A stretch of DNA of 62,880 bases, taken from the NCBI GenBank assembly GCA_016718825.1, contig JADKCL010000037.1, positions 1 through 62,880 on the forward strand. Reading direction: 5' to 3'. The notes beneath the pieces were generated by a model, which was given only the letters and a program-made list of their open reading frames with translations, was not told the DNA's origin and ran no database searches. The translations under genes and the position numbers were made by a program. The first letter of the stretch is position 1. Every line of letters begins with the position of its first letter. Positions 54,829 to 62,880 of the stretch are shown here, one piece after another. Origin of the DNA: Bacteroidota bacterium (GTDB taxonomy: Bacteria > Bacteroidota > Bacteroidia > J057 > JADKCL01).

Positions 54829-55207
54829 GAACTGTTCCTTCATCGACCGCGCAGAAAACACCCTCATCTCGGTGGCATCCGATGGTCGGAATAATCAATA
54901 AGTTCCATTTGCGGATCATTGACGCCCTCGGATTGGCACCATTGGACCAATCAGACTGCGCTGCTCCAACTGCTGGAAGACCGGTACGCCAAGCGGTCAA
55001 CCATCATCGCCTCCCCATCTCCCCTTGTCCAACTGGCACGAGTACCTCGCAGATCCAATGCTCGGAGAAACCAACATGGATCGCAACTTGTCCGCCAGAC
55101 GAGGATCACCACCTCCCAAAGGATCGAACCCAAAGGACCCTCATTAAGGAACAAGAAATCAAAAGACACCCTGTAGCTTTGTCATGTTCCTTGAAACACT
55201 ACCAAAA

Positions 55208-55252
55208 GTGGTACAGGTTGCGCCGGAATGAGTGGTACAGGTTGGCCGGAAT
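55208..55252. repeat. IS21-type terminal repeats, period 24 nt
   Basis: GTGGTACAGGTTGCGCCGGAAT at 55208-55229 is followed 24 nt later by GTGGTACAGGTTGGCCGGAAT at 55232-55252. Multiple GTGGTACA-type binding sites near the ends are characteristic of IS21-family elements. Confidence 0.7.
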
Positions 55253-55472
55253 AATCACCAAACTCGTACCGACGGATTGCGGAATCAAGATGGGGTTTGG
55301 CGTATGGTTATGTTTTCTTGGGTACTCTATTTTAAAAATCCCCATATCCACAGGGGGTGTAATCACAAATTGCGGAGGCGGGGAGTATAATGGAAGTTGT
55401 CTGTTTAGAATCTGAAGCATTTATCGTCTTGTGGAAGAGAAGGGCCAATATCCCATTACGGAGCCTAATTGT

Positions 55473-56423
55473 TCAGTTACTTCCATCGTTTTGCTGTGCT
55501 GACCAATAATAAAGGGTATCTTGACTATACCATGCAAAACCATTCTCCAATATTTTTATGGAATGAAAAGGAGAAAAGTGATTATGAATAGTTAGGGCAG
55601 ATTCCAATTGATCTTCACCCCGCAAATTATAAATAGTTGTGCTTTTCTCTGTCCTAGAATAGGATATCATAAAAATTGAAGAATCAATAACAACAACCTT
55701 ATTCTCCTTCCCCAATAGGTTTTCATTATTTGTTAGAATGCATTCATCCTCATGCATAAGTCGTACTAGTTTACTTGTTTGATTGAATAGTAGATTGTTC
55801 TTAGATTTTGAATAATAAATCCCCTCATAGAATATTTCGGTATCAGAATTGATCAAATAGTAATACGGCTGTCTAGTTTGCAAAATAATTGATGAAGAAT
55901 CCAGATGTACTCGATCAATATAGGTTCCAATTGGATTATTGAATGAATATTCCCTTTTATCACTAAACTCTAAACTTAAGTTGTATTTATTCAAAACGAT
56001 TTTGGGTTGTTTTCTTTCCGAGTAAGAATCAATAAAGGCCACAATTAGATTCTTATTCAAGAAATTAAGAAGAACAGTCTTGTTGGTATTAACAAAATAT
56101 TCAGAATCGATTAATTTCTTTTTTTCTAGATTTAGGTCGATTAAATCTATTTTCAAAATAAAGGAGTCTCTATAAAGGAATAAATCATTCGTTGAAACTG
56201 AAATATCAAAGTTTGAGGGAGTTGGAACCCAAAATTGGCTGCCAATCGGCGCATAATGAAAGTAGTCTCTGGTAAAACCGAACTTTGCTAGAGATCCCAT
56301 TGGAACACGTTTCAATTTCAATTCAGCTCTTGAATCCTTGTTCTTTTCCGAATTCAATTGACATGCTCCAAACGACATTTGAACAATCATAATTGAAATT
56401 AATACCATTTTTAGCCCTTTCAT
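55473..56423 (-). CDS. Lipoprotein, candidate immunity protein for the rhs toxin
   Basis: The 316-residue product has a type II-like signal peptide (MKGLKMVLISIMIVQMSFGAC, probable lipobox FGAC, Cys21). The mature part is AT-rich in codon use and full of short beta-strands (FILKIDLIDLNLEKKKLIDSE; core DLIDLNLEKKKLID); I recognise no domain. It starts 28 bases after the stop of the rhs toxin on the same strand, and both are much more AT-rich than the rhs core. Position and composition fit a polymorphic-toxin immunity gene, and a periplasm-facing lipoprotein would suit a toxin that acts on cell-wall or periplasmic targets. This is inference; no homologue is recognised. Confidence 0.6.
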   Translation of the reverse strand: MKGLKMVLISIMIVQMSFGACQLNSEKNKDSRAELKLKRVPMGSLAKFGFTRDYFHYAPIGSQFWVPTPSNFDISVSTNDLFLYRDSFILKIDLIDLNLEKKKLIDSEYFVNTNKTVLLNFLNKNLIVAFIDSYSERKQPKIVLNKYNLSLEFSDKREYSFNNPIGTYIDRVHLDSSSIILQTRQPYYYLINSDTEIFYEGIYYSKSKNNLLFNQTSKLVRLMHEDECILTNNENLLGKENKVVVIDSSIFMISYSRTEKSTTIYNLRGEDQLESALTIHNHFSPFHSIKILENGFAWYSQDTLYYWSAQQNDGSN

Positions 56424-56451
56424 AGCTTCAATTCAAAATCAAACAAATTCT

Positions 56452-59400
56452 TTATCTTTCAGGATCATTCTCTACTTCCTGAAAAGGATTCTTAACGGTT
56501 TTACTTTGATGGTCAGTACAGTTCGTCTCATCCAATGGTGTAGTTACCTTTCTTGGTGCTGGTTGCAAACCTCTCAATACATTCCACTCATAGATATCCC
56601 CATAATCATGTTGGTACTCACCCTGCTGGGGAGGACACGCTGGCTGATTCCCCTGAACGCCTACGAGCCAATCTCCTCCTTCGGTGTTCTCTTGGGAGCC
56701 AACTAATACAATGACGGAATGCGTGTATACTCCATCCTCGTCATTATCTACAAGTATTAAATTACCTTTGGTCGCATTATTTCTATCAATTATCGTCGCA
56801 TTGCGTCGAAGAGCATTCGCATTAACTGAATTAAATACATCGTTAAAAAACTGATCCTTCGCATTCGGATCACAAATATCATACTTTGAATCGCTAGAAC
56901 TTATAATTCGCCCTGTTGCAGTCACAAGGCTAATTTCCAATCCTTGGCTATATGCATATTCTAGTATTGTCGAAACAGCGAAATCTGCACAATCAAAATG
57001 TGTGTTTTCATCATGGTACCTCTGAACAAGACCATCGATACTCTTTTTGTACCCTTGAATATCAGATGAATTCCATGTCCTTGTCTTGTTCCATGCCTCT
57101 AATCCATCTAGATCAATTGCCTGAACTGGGGTATTGGATGCATATTGATAGGTGGTTAACTCAGGATAATCTGGCGCCAATGGATCTACACTCAAAAACC
57201 TCCCCAACCTAGGATCATGAACCCTGAACCCATAGTCGAGCATCGCCCCGATTCCATTCCACTCATTGTCCTTCTCCTTCCCATTGTACCCATAACGATA
57301 CTCCTCGCTAACATATCCCCGCTGAGGCATCTCCATCCCAAAAGGATAGTAGTCCTGCATCCGTACCACATCCCCTTCGTAGTACTCAACAATCCAGTCA
57401 GGGGAGCCCGTCTCAATGCCCAACTTCAAGTCCGAGACCACGGCCACGATGTCGCCAAGATGATTCTTCAACTCATACCGCTTCCCCCCGCGCGACAACA
57501 GGTAGCTCCCGACTCCAGGAACAGGCAAGGGCAAAGGCTCCACCGCAGGGTCAGACTGCCCGACCACACCACCGCCATGATACACAGGCCCGCCACCCAC
57601 GACAACTGGGTCCAGAGAAAATCCCCTCCGCAAAACAGACGTCAAAGAACCCCTCACCTCCAAAGAGTCGATGAGACTGTCCACAACTTCGTCATTTTCC
57701 GCCGCAAGTCCAAAGTATTCCCCATAACCCAGCCGGTCCACTTCAAGCGAATCCCCACCGGGCTCCTGATACAACACCGCTACAAGTCCACCCTTGTCAG
57801 GCAGCGCCATGTCCATCTGTGCACGCAGGACTGAAAACTTGGAGTCCTGCCTCATGTTTTCAGGCAGCATCGCCAGGCGACCAAAAAGCTCCACACTATC
57901 CGTAAAAGCCACCACCAACCGCTGCTGCGGCTCCAAGTATCCGCACTGTCCAGCACCACCGTATCCCCAGAGAGAAGCTCCACGAGGGAAAAATAACTCA
58001 AAGGCAACCGTCGGTCAGTGTTATTCACCAAGACCACGTACTCCCCCTCATTCCGCTCCGATTGATCAGGATCGGCAGGGTCCTTCCACTTCGGGCTGTC
58101 GTACATCACCTTCTCCGACCACCAGCGCCCGGTACGTCCAAGACGGATCAAACACAGGCCCAAGGCTCATCAACTCACTTCGCAGCAGCAAGTTCGCCGT
58201 CACCATTCCAAGTCGATCGGCCCCATAGATCGGAAACTCCTTCACCCGCGTATGCTTCCACCCTGTGGCCCGCGTCTGCTCATACACCGCCATCACATTC
58301 CCTTGCGGGTCCAGCGCATACCAAGTATCCGTCGTATCGGGGTCCGCATCCTCCACGGGCATCAAAACCTGCTTATGGATCCTGCGTCCCAAGCCGTCAT
58401 ACCAGAAATACAAATCCGGCATCCCAAGGTTCCTGCCATCTGTATCGCGGATCACAGCCCGCACCTTTCCCTGCAGGTCCCAAAGGATCGTGTCGATATG
58501 CTCCGAGCTGTCCCGAACCAAGTTCCCGATGGCGTCATAGCGGTAATTGAAAACATCGGGATTCCCGAATCCACCCGCCTGATCGTCGATGTCCATGTCC
58601 ACCAACGTGCCGGAAATCCCGTCCCGCACCACCTTCAACTTGTTGTCCAGCAAATGGCCGCTGCCAGGTTCGCGGTTGTAGTGGTACTCCTGAATGTCCA
58701 TGTCCCAAGCCTCCCAGTCCGTGCCCGTCCAGTAGGGGAGGCAGCGGTGCATGTAGAGGATGTTGCCGTTCCTGTCATAGCCATAGTCCGTGTCGAAGTA
58801 GCCCGTGTTGCCCGCAAGCCGGTCCCAGCCGAGGAAGTCCCGGATATACGACCGCGACTGCTTGATGCGGTTGAGTTGGTCATATTGGTAGGCCATCGCA
58901 TTGTAGCTTGCCCCGCTGTAACTGCTCATCCCCGCAGGGAAGTTCAGGTCAGTGATCATCAAGGCGATGTTCCCGTTGTAAAGCCCCGCACCTTGGCTTG
59001 GCAGTGTCAGGATGTCAGCGGCCATGTCAGTCCACGCAGCCGCAGTGCTTCCCATGTTCACCGTCCCGATCGGATCATAGTCCCCGTCATAGAAGCCCAG
59101 GTGGTAGGAATAGGCATCCCGCGCCGCCCAGCGGTCCAAGTTGGCCCCGGCAGTCACATCCCCGTCACGCCCGGGCTCGTTCAACCCGGAGAAATCCCCC
59201 GGCATGTTCACCCCCTTGATCCACCCATGGATGCTATGCAGGTAATCCTGCCCCTGCACATGGTCCTGCCCGACCTCAAGCCGCGCCAGCGGCCCGTGTT
59301 TGTAATAAAAATACCGCCCGTCCAAGTCCCAAAACAGCTTGTCCCGCGAGGTCCGCACCTTGGTCAAGCGGTTGTCCGCATCATAGCTGTAACGGTGCGC

Positions 59401-59494
59401 AAAGAAGTCCCGGAACCCGTCCTGATAACGCACCTCGCGCACATTTCCCGAGACCAGCTCGTAGTCATAGTCAAGGTTCTGTATCCCCAGCCCC
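56452..59494 (-). pseudogene. 5'-truncated rhs gene with a C-terminal toxin-like tip (two frameshifts)
   Basis: From the IS4 boundary the minus strand encodes RHS/YD repeats (YDYELVSGNVREVRYQDGF, YSYDADNRLTKVRTSRDKL, YDAIGNLVRDSSEHIDTILW) and ends with the RHS core signature GFRVHDPRLGRFLSVDPLAP and YQYASNTPVQAIDLDGLE. The frame shifts near 58110 and 57935. After DLDGLE the sequence changes to an AT-rich, about 220-residue tip containing HFDCADFAVSTILEYAYSQG and VYTHSVIVLVG, a Cys and a His placed as in NlpC/P60- or CHAP-like hydrolases. The 5' part is cut off by the IS4 element, so export and delivery signals are lost. The tip and its neighbour could still be an orphan toxin-immunity pair. 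Confidence 0.75.
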
Positions 59495-59514
59495 CTAGTC
59501 TCTTCACACATCTT
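59495..59514. repeat. Left terminal inverted repeat of the IS4-family element
   Basis: 20 bp, perfect match to the right end at 60986-61005 in inverted orientation. Confidence 0.85.
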
Positions 59515-60904
59515 CGGGAACAAAGATTTCCATGGCTTCCTCCATTGTGTATAGTTTTATTAGACCGCGGTGGATGGTTATTGGCCCTGCCCTTGACCCG
59601 GATTCGTAACCGTCCCAACCGCCCATGCGTGCCACGACCCACCTTGCCCATTGGATTGAGTGCAAAGTGTAGGGGTTCTGCTGCTTTTTGGTTTTGCCTT
59701 CATATTTGCGGTTTAGTAATTCCAATAGCAGCAATGTACGGTGGCGGAATATTGCGGTGGCGGAATACACGGAACCGCCTGACCGTGAATAAGTAAGTTG
59801 CATAATATGTAAGGATGTCTGCAATGCGATTAGCACAAGATTTTTCAATGCCCTTGCGGTTTCCAGCTGACTTTCCTCGATGGCAAGCCCCTTGGACTTG
59901 AGGGTTCTGAATAACTGCTCGATTTGCCACCTGGCGGAGTACCATTCGACCATTTGCAATGCCTCGTCAAGGGTTTCCACACTGTGGGAGGTCAACAGCC
60001 GCCAATGCACCCGTTTTTCTCCTTTCGGGACGGTGTGGTCCGTCTCCTTTGCCTCGACCCAGTGGACCTCCACCTCCTTTGCTAGGTCGGCAGCCACCCC
60101 GGATGTGCGCGGAATAGCCACCTTGCCGAACCTGATCTCCAGCGACGCCTCCCGCTCGGGCCGGCCCTTTCTGGCAGGGAGTTGGACCCGCCTCAGCCCG
60201 GCATGCTCAAATGTGGCGAAGAAGTCGTAAAGTTTTTGGCTGTTGGCAAGCAACCTGTTGTGGTTCGATCGTAGCAGGAAGTCGGTCTGGTGGTCGGGGA
60301 CTTGCGCCATGACCTCGAACTTGTCCATCTCCCTATCACCGACCACGGTCAACTTGGCGCCCTCGGGCAACACCTCCTTCGCTTTGTTTGGGCCGTCGAC
60401 CCAACGCTTGGATTCCTTGTCCCTGCCAGCTCCACTCTTGCCCTTCTCATGTTGCCCGTTGTCGTTGTCACGGCCCCATAATTCGACATTGCCTACCCCC
60501 ACCGCGCATAATTCCACGGCATCGACCATCAGGCAAACGTGGGCAAAAAGCCCATGATCGACATCGTTGCCCACCAACCCAAGCTCGAAAGGATCTCGCC
60601 GTCCGTTGTTGTGGGCGTAGTTGAGCTCGGTCGTGTCTTGCAGGCAAAGGTAGTGCCTGGGCATCAAAGCCTGCTTACAGTGAGACTGAATCGCACCGAG
60701 AATCAACCCAGGTTCGACGCGCTCGTTCCGCAAAAAGCGATAGTAACCCATCATCTCAGCCCGGTCGGAGCCCAGCCTGTTGACAACAACCGTCTGCTGT
60801 TCCGCCATCCGAGAAAGGATGGCAGCCCCCTTTTTACCAGACGTTTGTCTGGCAGAATTCCCTCCAAAGACATGATGGGTGAAATCATAAGCTTTTGGAA
60901 GCAC
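59504..60904 (-). CDS. IS4-family transposase
   Basis: The product has the IS4 catalytic core: CLQDTTELNYAHN (first Asp), LTVVGDREMDKFE (second Asp) and YSARWQIEQLFRTLKSKG, the Y-x2-R-x3-E-x6-K signature with the catalytic Glu. Near the N-terminus the sequence reads FGGNSARQTSGKKGAAIL; in the neighbouring frame the same bases read ILPDKRLVKRG, which fits the family's LGDKR..R pattern better. Two opposing single-base changes in G runs, close to 60822 and 60850, would explain this and leave the rest in frame. The start is a GTG at 60904 directly after a stop codon, so the true N-terminus is uncertain. Confidence 0.88.
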   Translation of the reverse strand: MLPKAYDFTHHVFGGNSARQTSGKKGAAILSRMAEQQTVVVNRLGSDRAEMMGYYRFLRNERVEPGLILGAIQSHCKQALMPRHYLCLQDTTELNYAHNNGRRDPFELGLVGNDVDHGLFAHVCLMVDAVELCAVGVGNVELWGRDNDNGQHEKGKSGAGRDKESKRWVDGPNKAKEVLPEGAKLTVVGDREMDKFEVMAQVPDHQTDFLLRSNHNRLLANSQKLYDFFATFEHAGLRRVQLPARKGRPEREASLEIRFGKVAIPRTSGVAADLAKEVEVHWVEAKETDHTVPKGEKRVHWRLLTSHSVETLDEALQMVEWYSARWQIEQLFRTLKSKGLAIEESQLETARALKNLVLIALQTSLHIMQLTYSRSGGSVYSATAIFRHRTLLLLELLNRKYEGKTKKQQNPYTLHSIQWARWVVARMGGWDGYESGSRAGPITIHRGLIKLYTMEEAMEIFVPEDV

Positions 60905-60985
60905 AAGTTACCTGACAAGGAACCGCTGGACAAGGCGACCTATCCGCACTTTAAGCATCTTGAGACCAACTTTTTGGACAGCCAA

Positions 60986-61005
60986 AAGATGTGTGAAGAG
61001 ACTAG
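60986..61005. repeat. Right terminal inverted repeat of the IS4-family element
   Basis: 20 bp, perfect match to 59495-59514 in inverted orientation. Confidence 0.85.
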
Positions 61006-61660
61006 CCCCTAGGGGTCGGGGTCATGGGACTGAGGCTCCGGACTCAGAGTACCTGATCTACCTGGCAGCGCGACCCACCGACTTCACGACTTTCGGGATC
61101 GAAGTCGCCATGGCGACCAGCGTGCCGTTCATCCCAGCCAACCTAGATGAGTACTTCGAGCCGGACCGCGCATGCGCAGATCACAGAGGGCGGGCGCCTA
61201 CCGCGCAATTCGTTTGAGAGGCTCCGGTCGGGGGTGGCGATGAAGGTCGCGGACCTGCTTGTGGGTAGCCCGTTTCGTGGGCAACAGGAATATGACACGA
61301 TCTACATAGACTCGCGGCACAAGCCCATCCACCACCCCACCCCCACGGCGATCCCCGCCGAGACCTACCGTGCCAGCCTCGGCAACAACGCCGCGGCTGG
61401 CAGCGCGGCCGCGGAGCAAAAGAAGCTCTCGGCGGCTGGTCGCCGGCCAAGGTGAAGGTGCATCAGGAGGGCTACGCGGTCGCCCGCACGGTCGATTCTG
61501 GGCCTGCACAATAACCCCAGGGCGGGAGTCGCCGAGGCCGCGGGCCTGCTGGCAGAGCTGCTGCCAGGCGCAGCCCGAGCTGGAGGAAGGTGCAGGTGGT
61601 GGCGGCTTTTGAGATGGCATGAGGTGCCAGTGCTCGTCGGGGGGCATGGGTTTTCAACAA
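61006..61660. other. Very GC-rich segment with frame-shifted coding-like fragments
   Basis: The segment is strikingly richer in G and C than the rest of the window. Plus-strand fragments in changing frames read like protein: MKVADLLVGSPFRGQQEYDT, IYIDSRHKPIHHPTPTAIPA, then SPAKVKVHQEGYAVARTVDS and NPRAGVAEAAGLLAELL. No complete gene or known domain emerges. It abuts the IS4 right end, and no rhs sequence is present. A foreign insertion or a wrong assembly join at the IS copy would both explain it. Confidence 0.4.
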
Positions 61661-61940
61661 TATGCCTGATCGGGCGGATGTGGATAAATGTTTGGAAAGC
61701 TGGGTTTTGCTTTTTTTGATTGCTTTTCTTAAACTTGTTTTCAATCTAAACTAAAGGAGCTTTGGTAACAAAAATGACTGAATTTGGTTTGGATTGGTGG
61801 GTCTGGGAGAGGTTGGATGCCTAAAGGGATGTTTGGGATCTTGATCCATTGACTTCATATCTTTGGCTACTTACTTCATTGGCCTTGGCACTTAAAACCT
61901 CGGCGGGAAAGCCGATTATTGATTCATATTCGTTTTTGTT

Positions 61941-62480
61941 ATGCATTACTTGAGACCGATATTGAAAAGGCGTTTATGGGGGCAGGCTGCGGTGCGGCTG
62001 GGATTGATGTTTTTGTTGGGTTGGGAGGTGGGGAGTGCTCAGGTCATTTTTGAACGCGGGCGGCCTTTTCTTCGAGCAAATGGGGCAGAGCCCATTCATG
62101 GGGCTTTTCGTAATTGGACATTACCCAGTCAGCATGGTAGTCAATATTTGAGACGGATCAAGAAAGTGGGGACGAAGGGTGATATCAGCGGAAGAAGGAG
62201 CTGGGATGAGTTTGAAACCTCACCCAGTTTAGTTGGCTTGAAGCCGATAGTGTGGGCAGATTAGCAGTCACGATCCAATACAGATTTGAAAATGAGTTGA
62301 CGTCACAGCATTTGGCTGAGCGTTCAAAGTTATATATGCAAAATGCGGCATTGGACACAATTGGAATGGTTGAGATAGCATTTGAATATGCATGAAGGTG
62401 GTGAACTGCGGTCTCTCGTAGTAGTATCTTCACAAGGCAAGACGCTCAGCGCATTTGATTTCCAAAGTCAATGAAGCCTA
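61941..62480 (+). pseudogene. Broken gene for a secreted protein, function unknown
   Basis: An ATG at 61941 starts MHYLRPILKRRLWGQAAVRL, with a signal-like hydrophobic stretch GLMFLLGWEVGSAQ. The frame closes at 62264, but a protein-like sequence continues in the next frame from about 62225 (TQFSWLEADSVGRLAVTIQY, ELTSQHLAERSKLYMQNAAL, DTIGMVEIAFEY) and in a third from 62391 (MHEGGELRSLVVVSSQGKTL). Two single-base changes would join these into about 170 residues. No domain is recognised. It may be a genuine pseudogene or another victim of indel errors. Confidence 0.4.
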
Positions 62481-62880
62481 TAAGACAACGGTCTATTGGG
62501 ATACGGTCGACAGGGGATTACAAGAAAAGAAAACTCAAATCAGTGTCCCGCGATGGTCTGTTAGCATAGACGATTTTTGGCAGACATTGCGACGGAGGAA
62601 TTTGTACTCAACATGTTTACTATGTACCCAGCAAAAGTGGCAGGCTCAAATGGCTGATCATGACTGATGACAACCCCCAGAAGGATTTACACATAAATAC
62701 AGGCAAATTAAGGAAATCAATGCCCTGCTAGAGGAACCACGTAGCACCTCATGACTATGGAGCTGTCAGGTGGATGGCAAAAGCTCTCTGGCAGGATTGA
62801 GAATAGGCGATGGCGTCCCAATATTATGTTCCTAACAAAGCGGGGAACTGGTGTCTGATCATACTGAATTAGTGGTTCAT
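62481..62880. other. Contig end, no gene supported
   Basis: Short open stretches occur (for example a frame reading YKTTVYWDTVDRGLQEKKTQ) but none is continuous. They may prolong the broken gene at 61941-62480. Confidence 0.35.

Larger units (their letters stand above)
53220..55252 (+). mobile_element. Decayed IS21-family element (istB remnant), split by an IS5-family element
   Basis: Joining 53220-53502 to 54829-55180 across the IS5 insertion gives an IstB-like sequence: SLERTKLYLKLSKLRFNARL, ERNLEKRQLAALTN directly followed by CSFIDRAENTLI, then RIIDALGLAPLDQ, LLQLLEDRYAKRSTIIAS, NWHEYLADPMLGETNMD and, after frame changes, RIEPKGPSLRNKK. The segment that should hold the Walker A motif is missing between the second and third blocks, and there are at least two frame shifts. 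The istA transposase gene is absent. Two copies of an IS21-type end repeat close the element at 55208-55252. It is inert. Confidence 0.75.
59495..61005 (-). mobile_element. IS4-family insertion sequence with perfect 20-bp terminal inverted repeats
   Basis: The left end 59495-59514 (CTAGTCTCTTCACACATCTT) is the exact reverse complement of the right end 60986-61005. The transposase gene lies inside and ends within the left repeat. The flanks show CCCC on both sides, possibly a short target duplication, but CTAG at the repeat tips makes the exact boundary ambiguous by four bases. The rhs frame on the left does not resume on the right. Confidence 0.85.

Noticed and set aside
58252..59796. 514-codon plus-strand frame opposite rhs and the IS4 end
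   Set aside because: It crosses the IS boundary and mirrors GC-rich RHS repeats, so it is a shadow frame.
61198..61647. 149-codon minus-strand frame in the GC-rich segment
   Set aside because: It is rich in Pro, Arg and Ser, as expected of a shadow frame in GC-rich DNA, and the plus strand looks more protein-like.

Overview
The window looks like a chromosomal contig from a member of the Bacteroidota, most plausibly a free-living environmental, Saprospiria- or Chitinophagia-like lineage. The grounds are several secreted proteins ending in type IX secretion (T9SS) C-terminal domains (YPNP...G.Y...L type endings), DUF4294 and DUF6922 proteins, a Bacteroidota-type 2[4Fe-4S] ferredoxin divergent from a LuxC-like acyl-CoA reductase, and TAnnTTTG octamers upstream of genes. 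The exact genus cannot be read from the sequence.

Layout. 1-10.4 kb: nuoA, nuoB, nuoC and nuoD of respiratory complex I lie in the usual order on the minus strand. They are pushed apart by secreted-protein genes: two plus-strand paralogues between nuoA and nuoB, and a three-gene minus-strand block (tail-fibre-like protein, GH16 glycosidase, outer-membrane barrel) plus a 5'-truncated T9SS cargo between nuoB and nuoC. A third, short paralogue follows nuoD. 10.4-20.5 kb: GT-C-like membrane protein, membrane-anchored SGNH protein (frameshifted), tryptophan 2,3-dioxygenase, DUF4294 protein, two envelope proteins, an Asp/Asn beta-hydroxylase fused to a HEAGH-containing domain, a DUF6922 antitoxin-like gene with a 50-codon relic of its AbiEii-type partner, mnmA and an AraC regulator. 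20.6-27.2 kb: large exported proteins (beta-propeller/PKD/T9SS, a lipoprotein with a C-terminal CHVPPGNP module, a CARDB-like T9SS protein). 27.4-39.8 kb: mostly housekeeping genes (helical-repeat protein, queuosine-precursor transporter, RNase Z, STAS protein, purC, SnoaL-like lipoprotein, RluA-type pseudouridine synthase, YgjP-type metalloprotein, a two-component system, TlpA-like thioredoxin, ferredoxin, acyl-CoA reductase). 40.5-50.4 kb: a small secreted repeat protein next to an 822-residue T9SS adhesin-like protein, an L,D-transpeptidase, a galK-galT-CBM9 operon, a prolyl-4-hydroxylase-like oxygenase, a PqqB-like lipoprotein and an NAD(P)-dependent epimerase-like protein.

50.4-62.9 kb is an accessory, repeat-rich end. 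It holds a 66-nt tandem repeat, other dispersed repeats including REP-like GTAG hairpins, a decayed IS21 istB gene split by an intact IS5-family element with a GAACT target duplication, and a 5'-truncated rhs gene. The rhs gene has an AT-rich C-terminal tip carrying Cys/His hydrolase-like motifs and is followed by a lipoprotein that is a candidate immunity protein. An IS4-family element with perfect 20-bp ends abuts the rhs fragment, and the rhs reading frame does not resume on its far side. The DNA beyond the IS4 is partly very GC-rich and partly a broken reading frame.

A caution applies to the whole window. At least six otherwise well-conserved genes (nuoD, galT, galK, the SGNH gene, the helical-repeat gene, the PqqB-like gene), plus rhs and the IS4 transposase, carry single-base frameshifts, some at G/C homopolymers. 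This pattern fits uncorrected long-read indels better than gene death, so frameshifted genes are annotated here as full-length genes.
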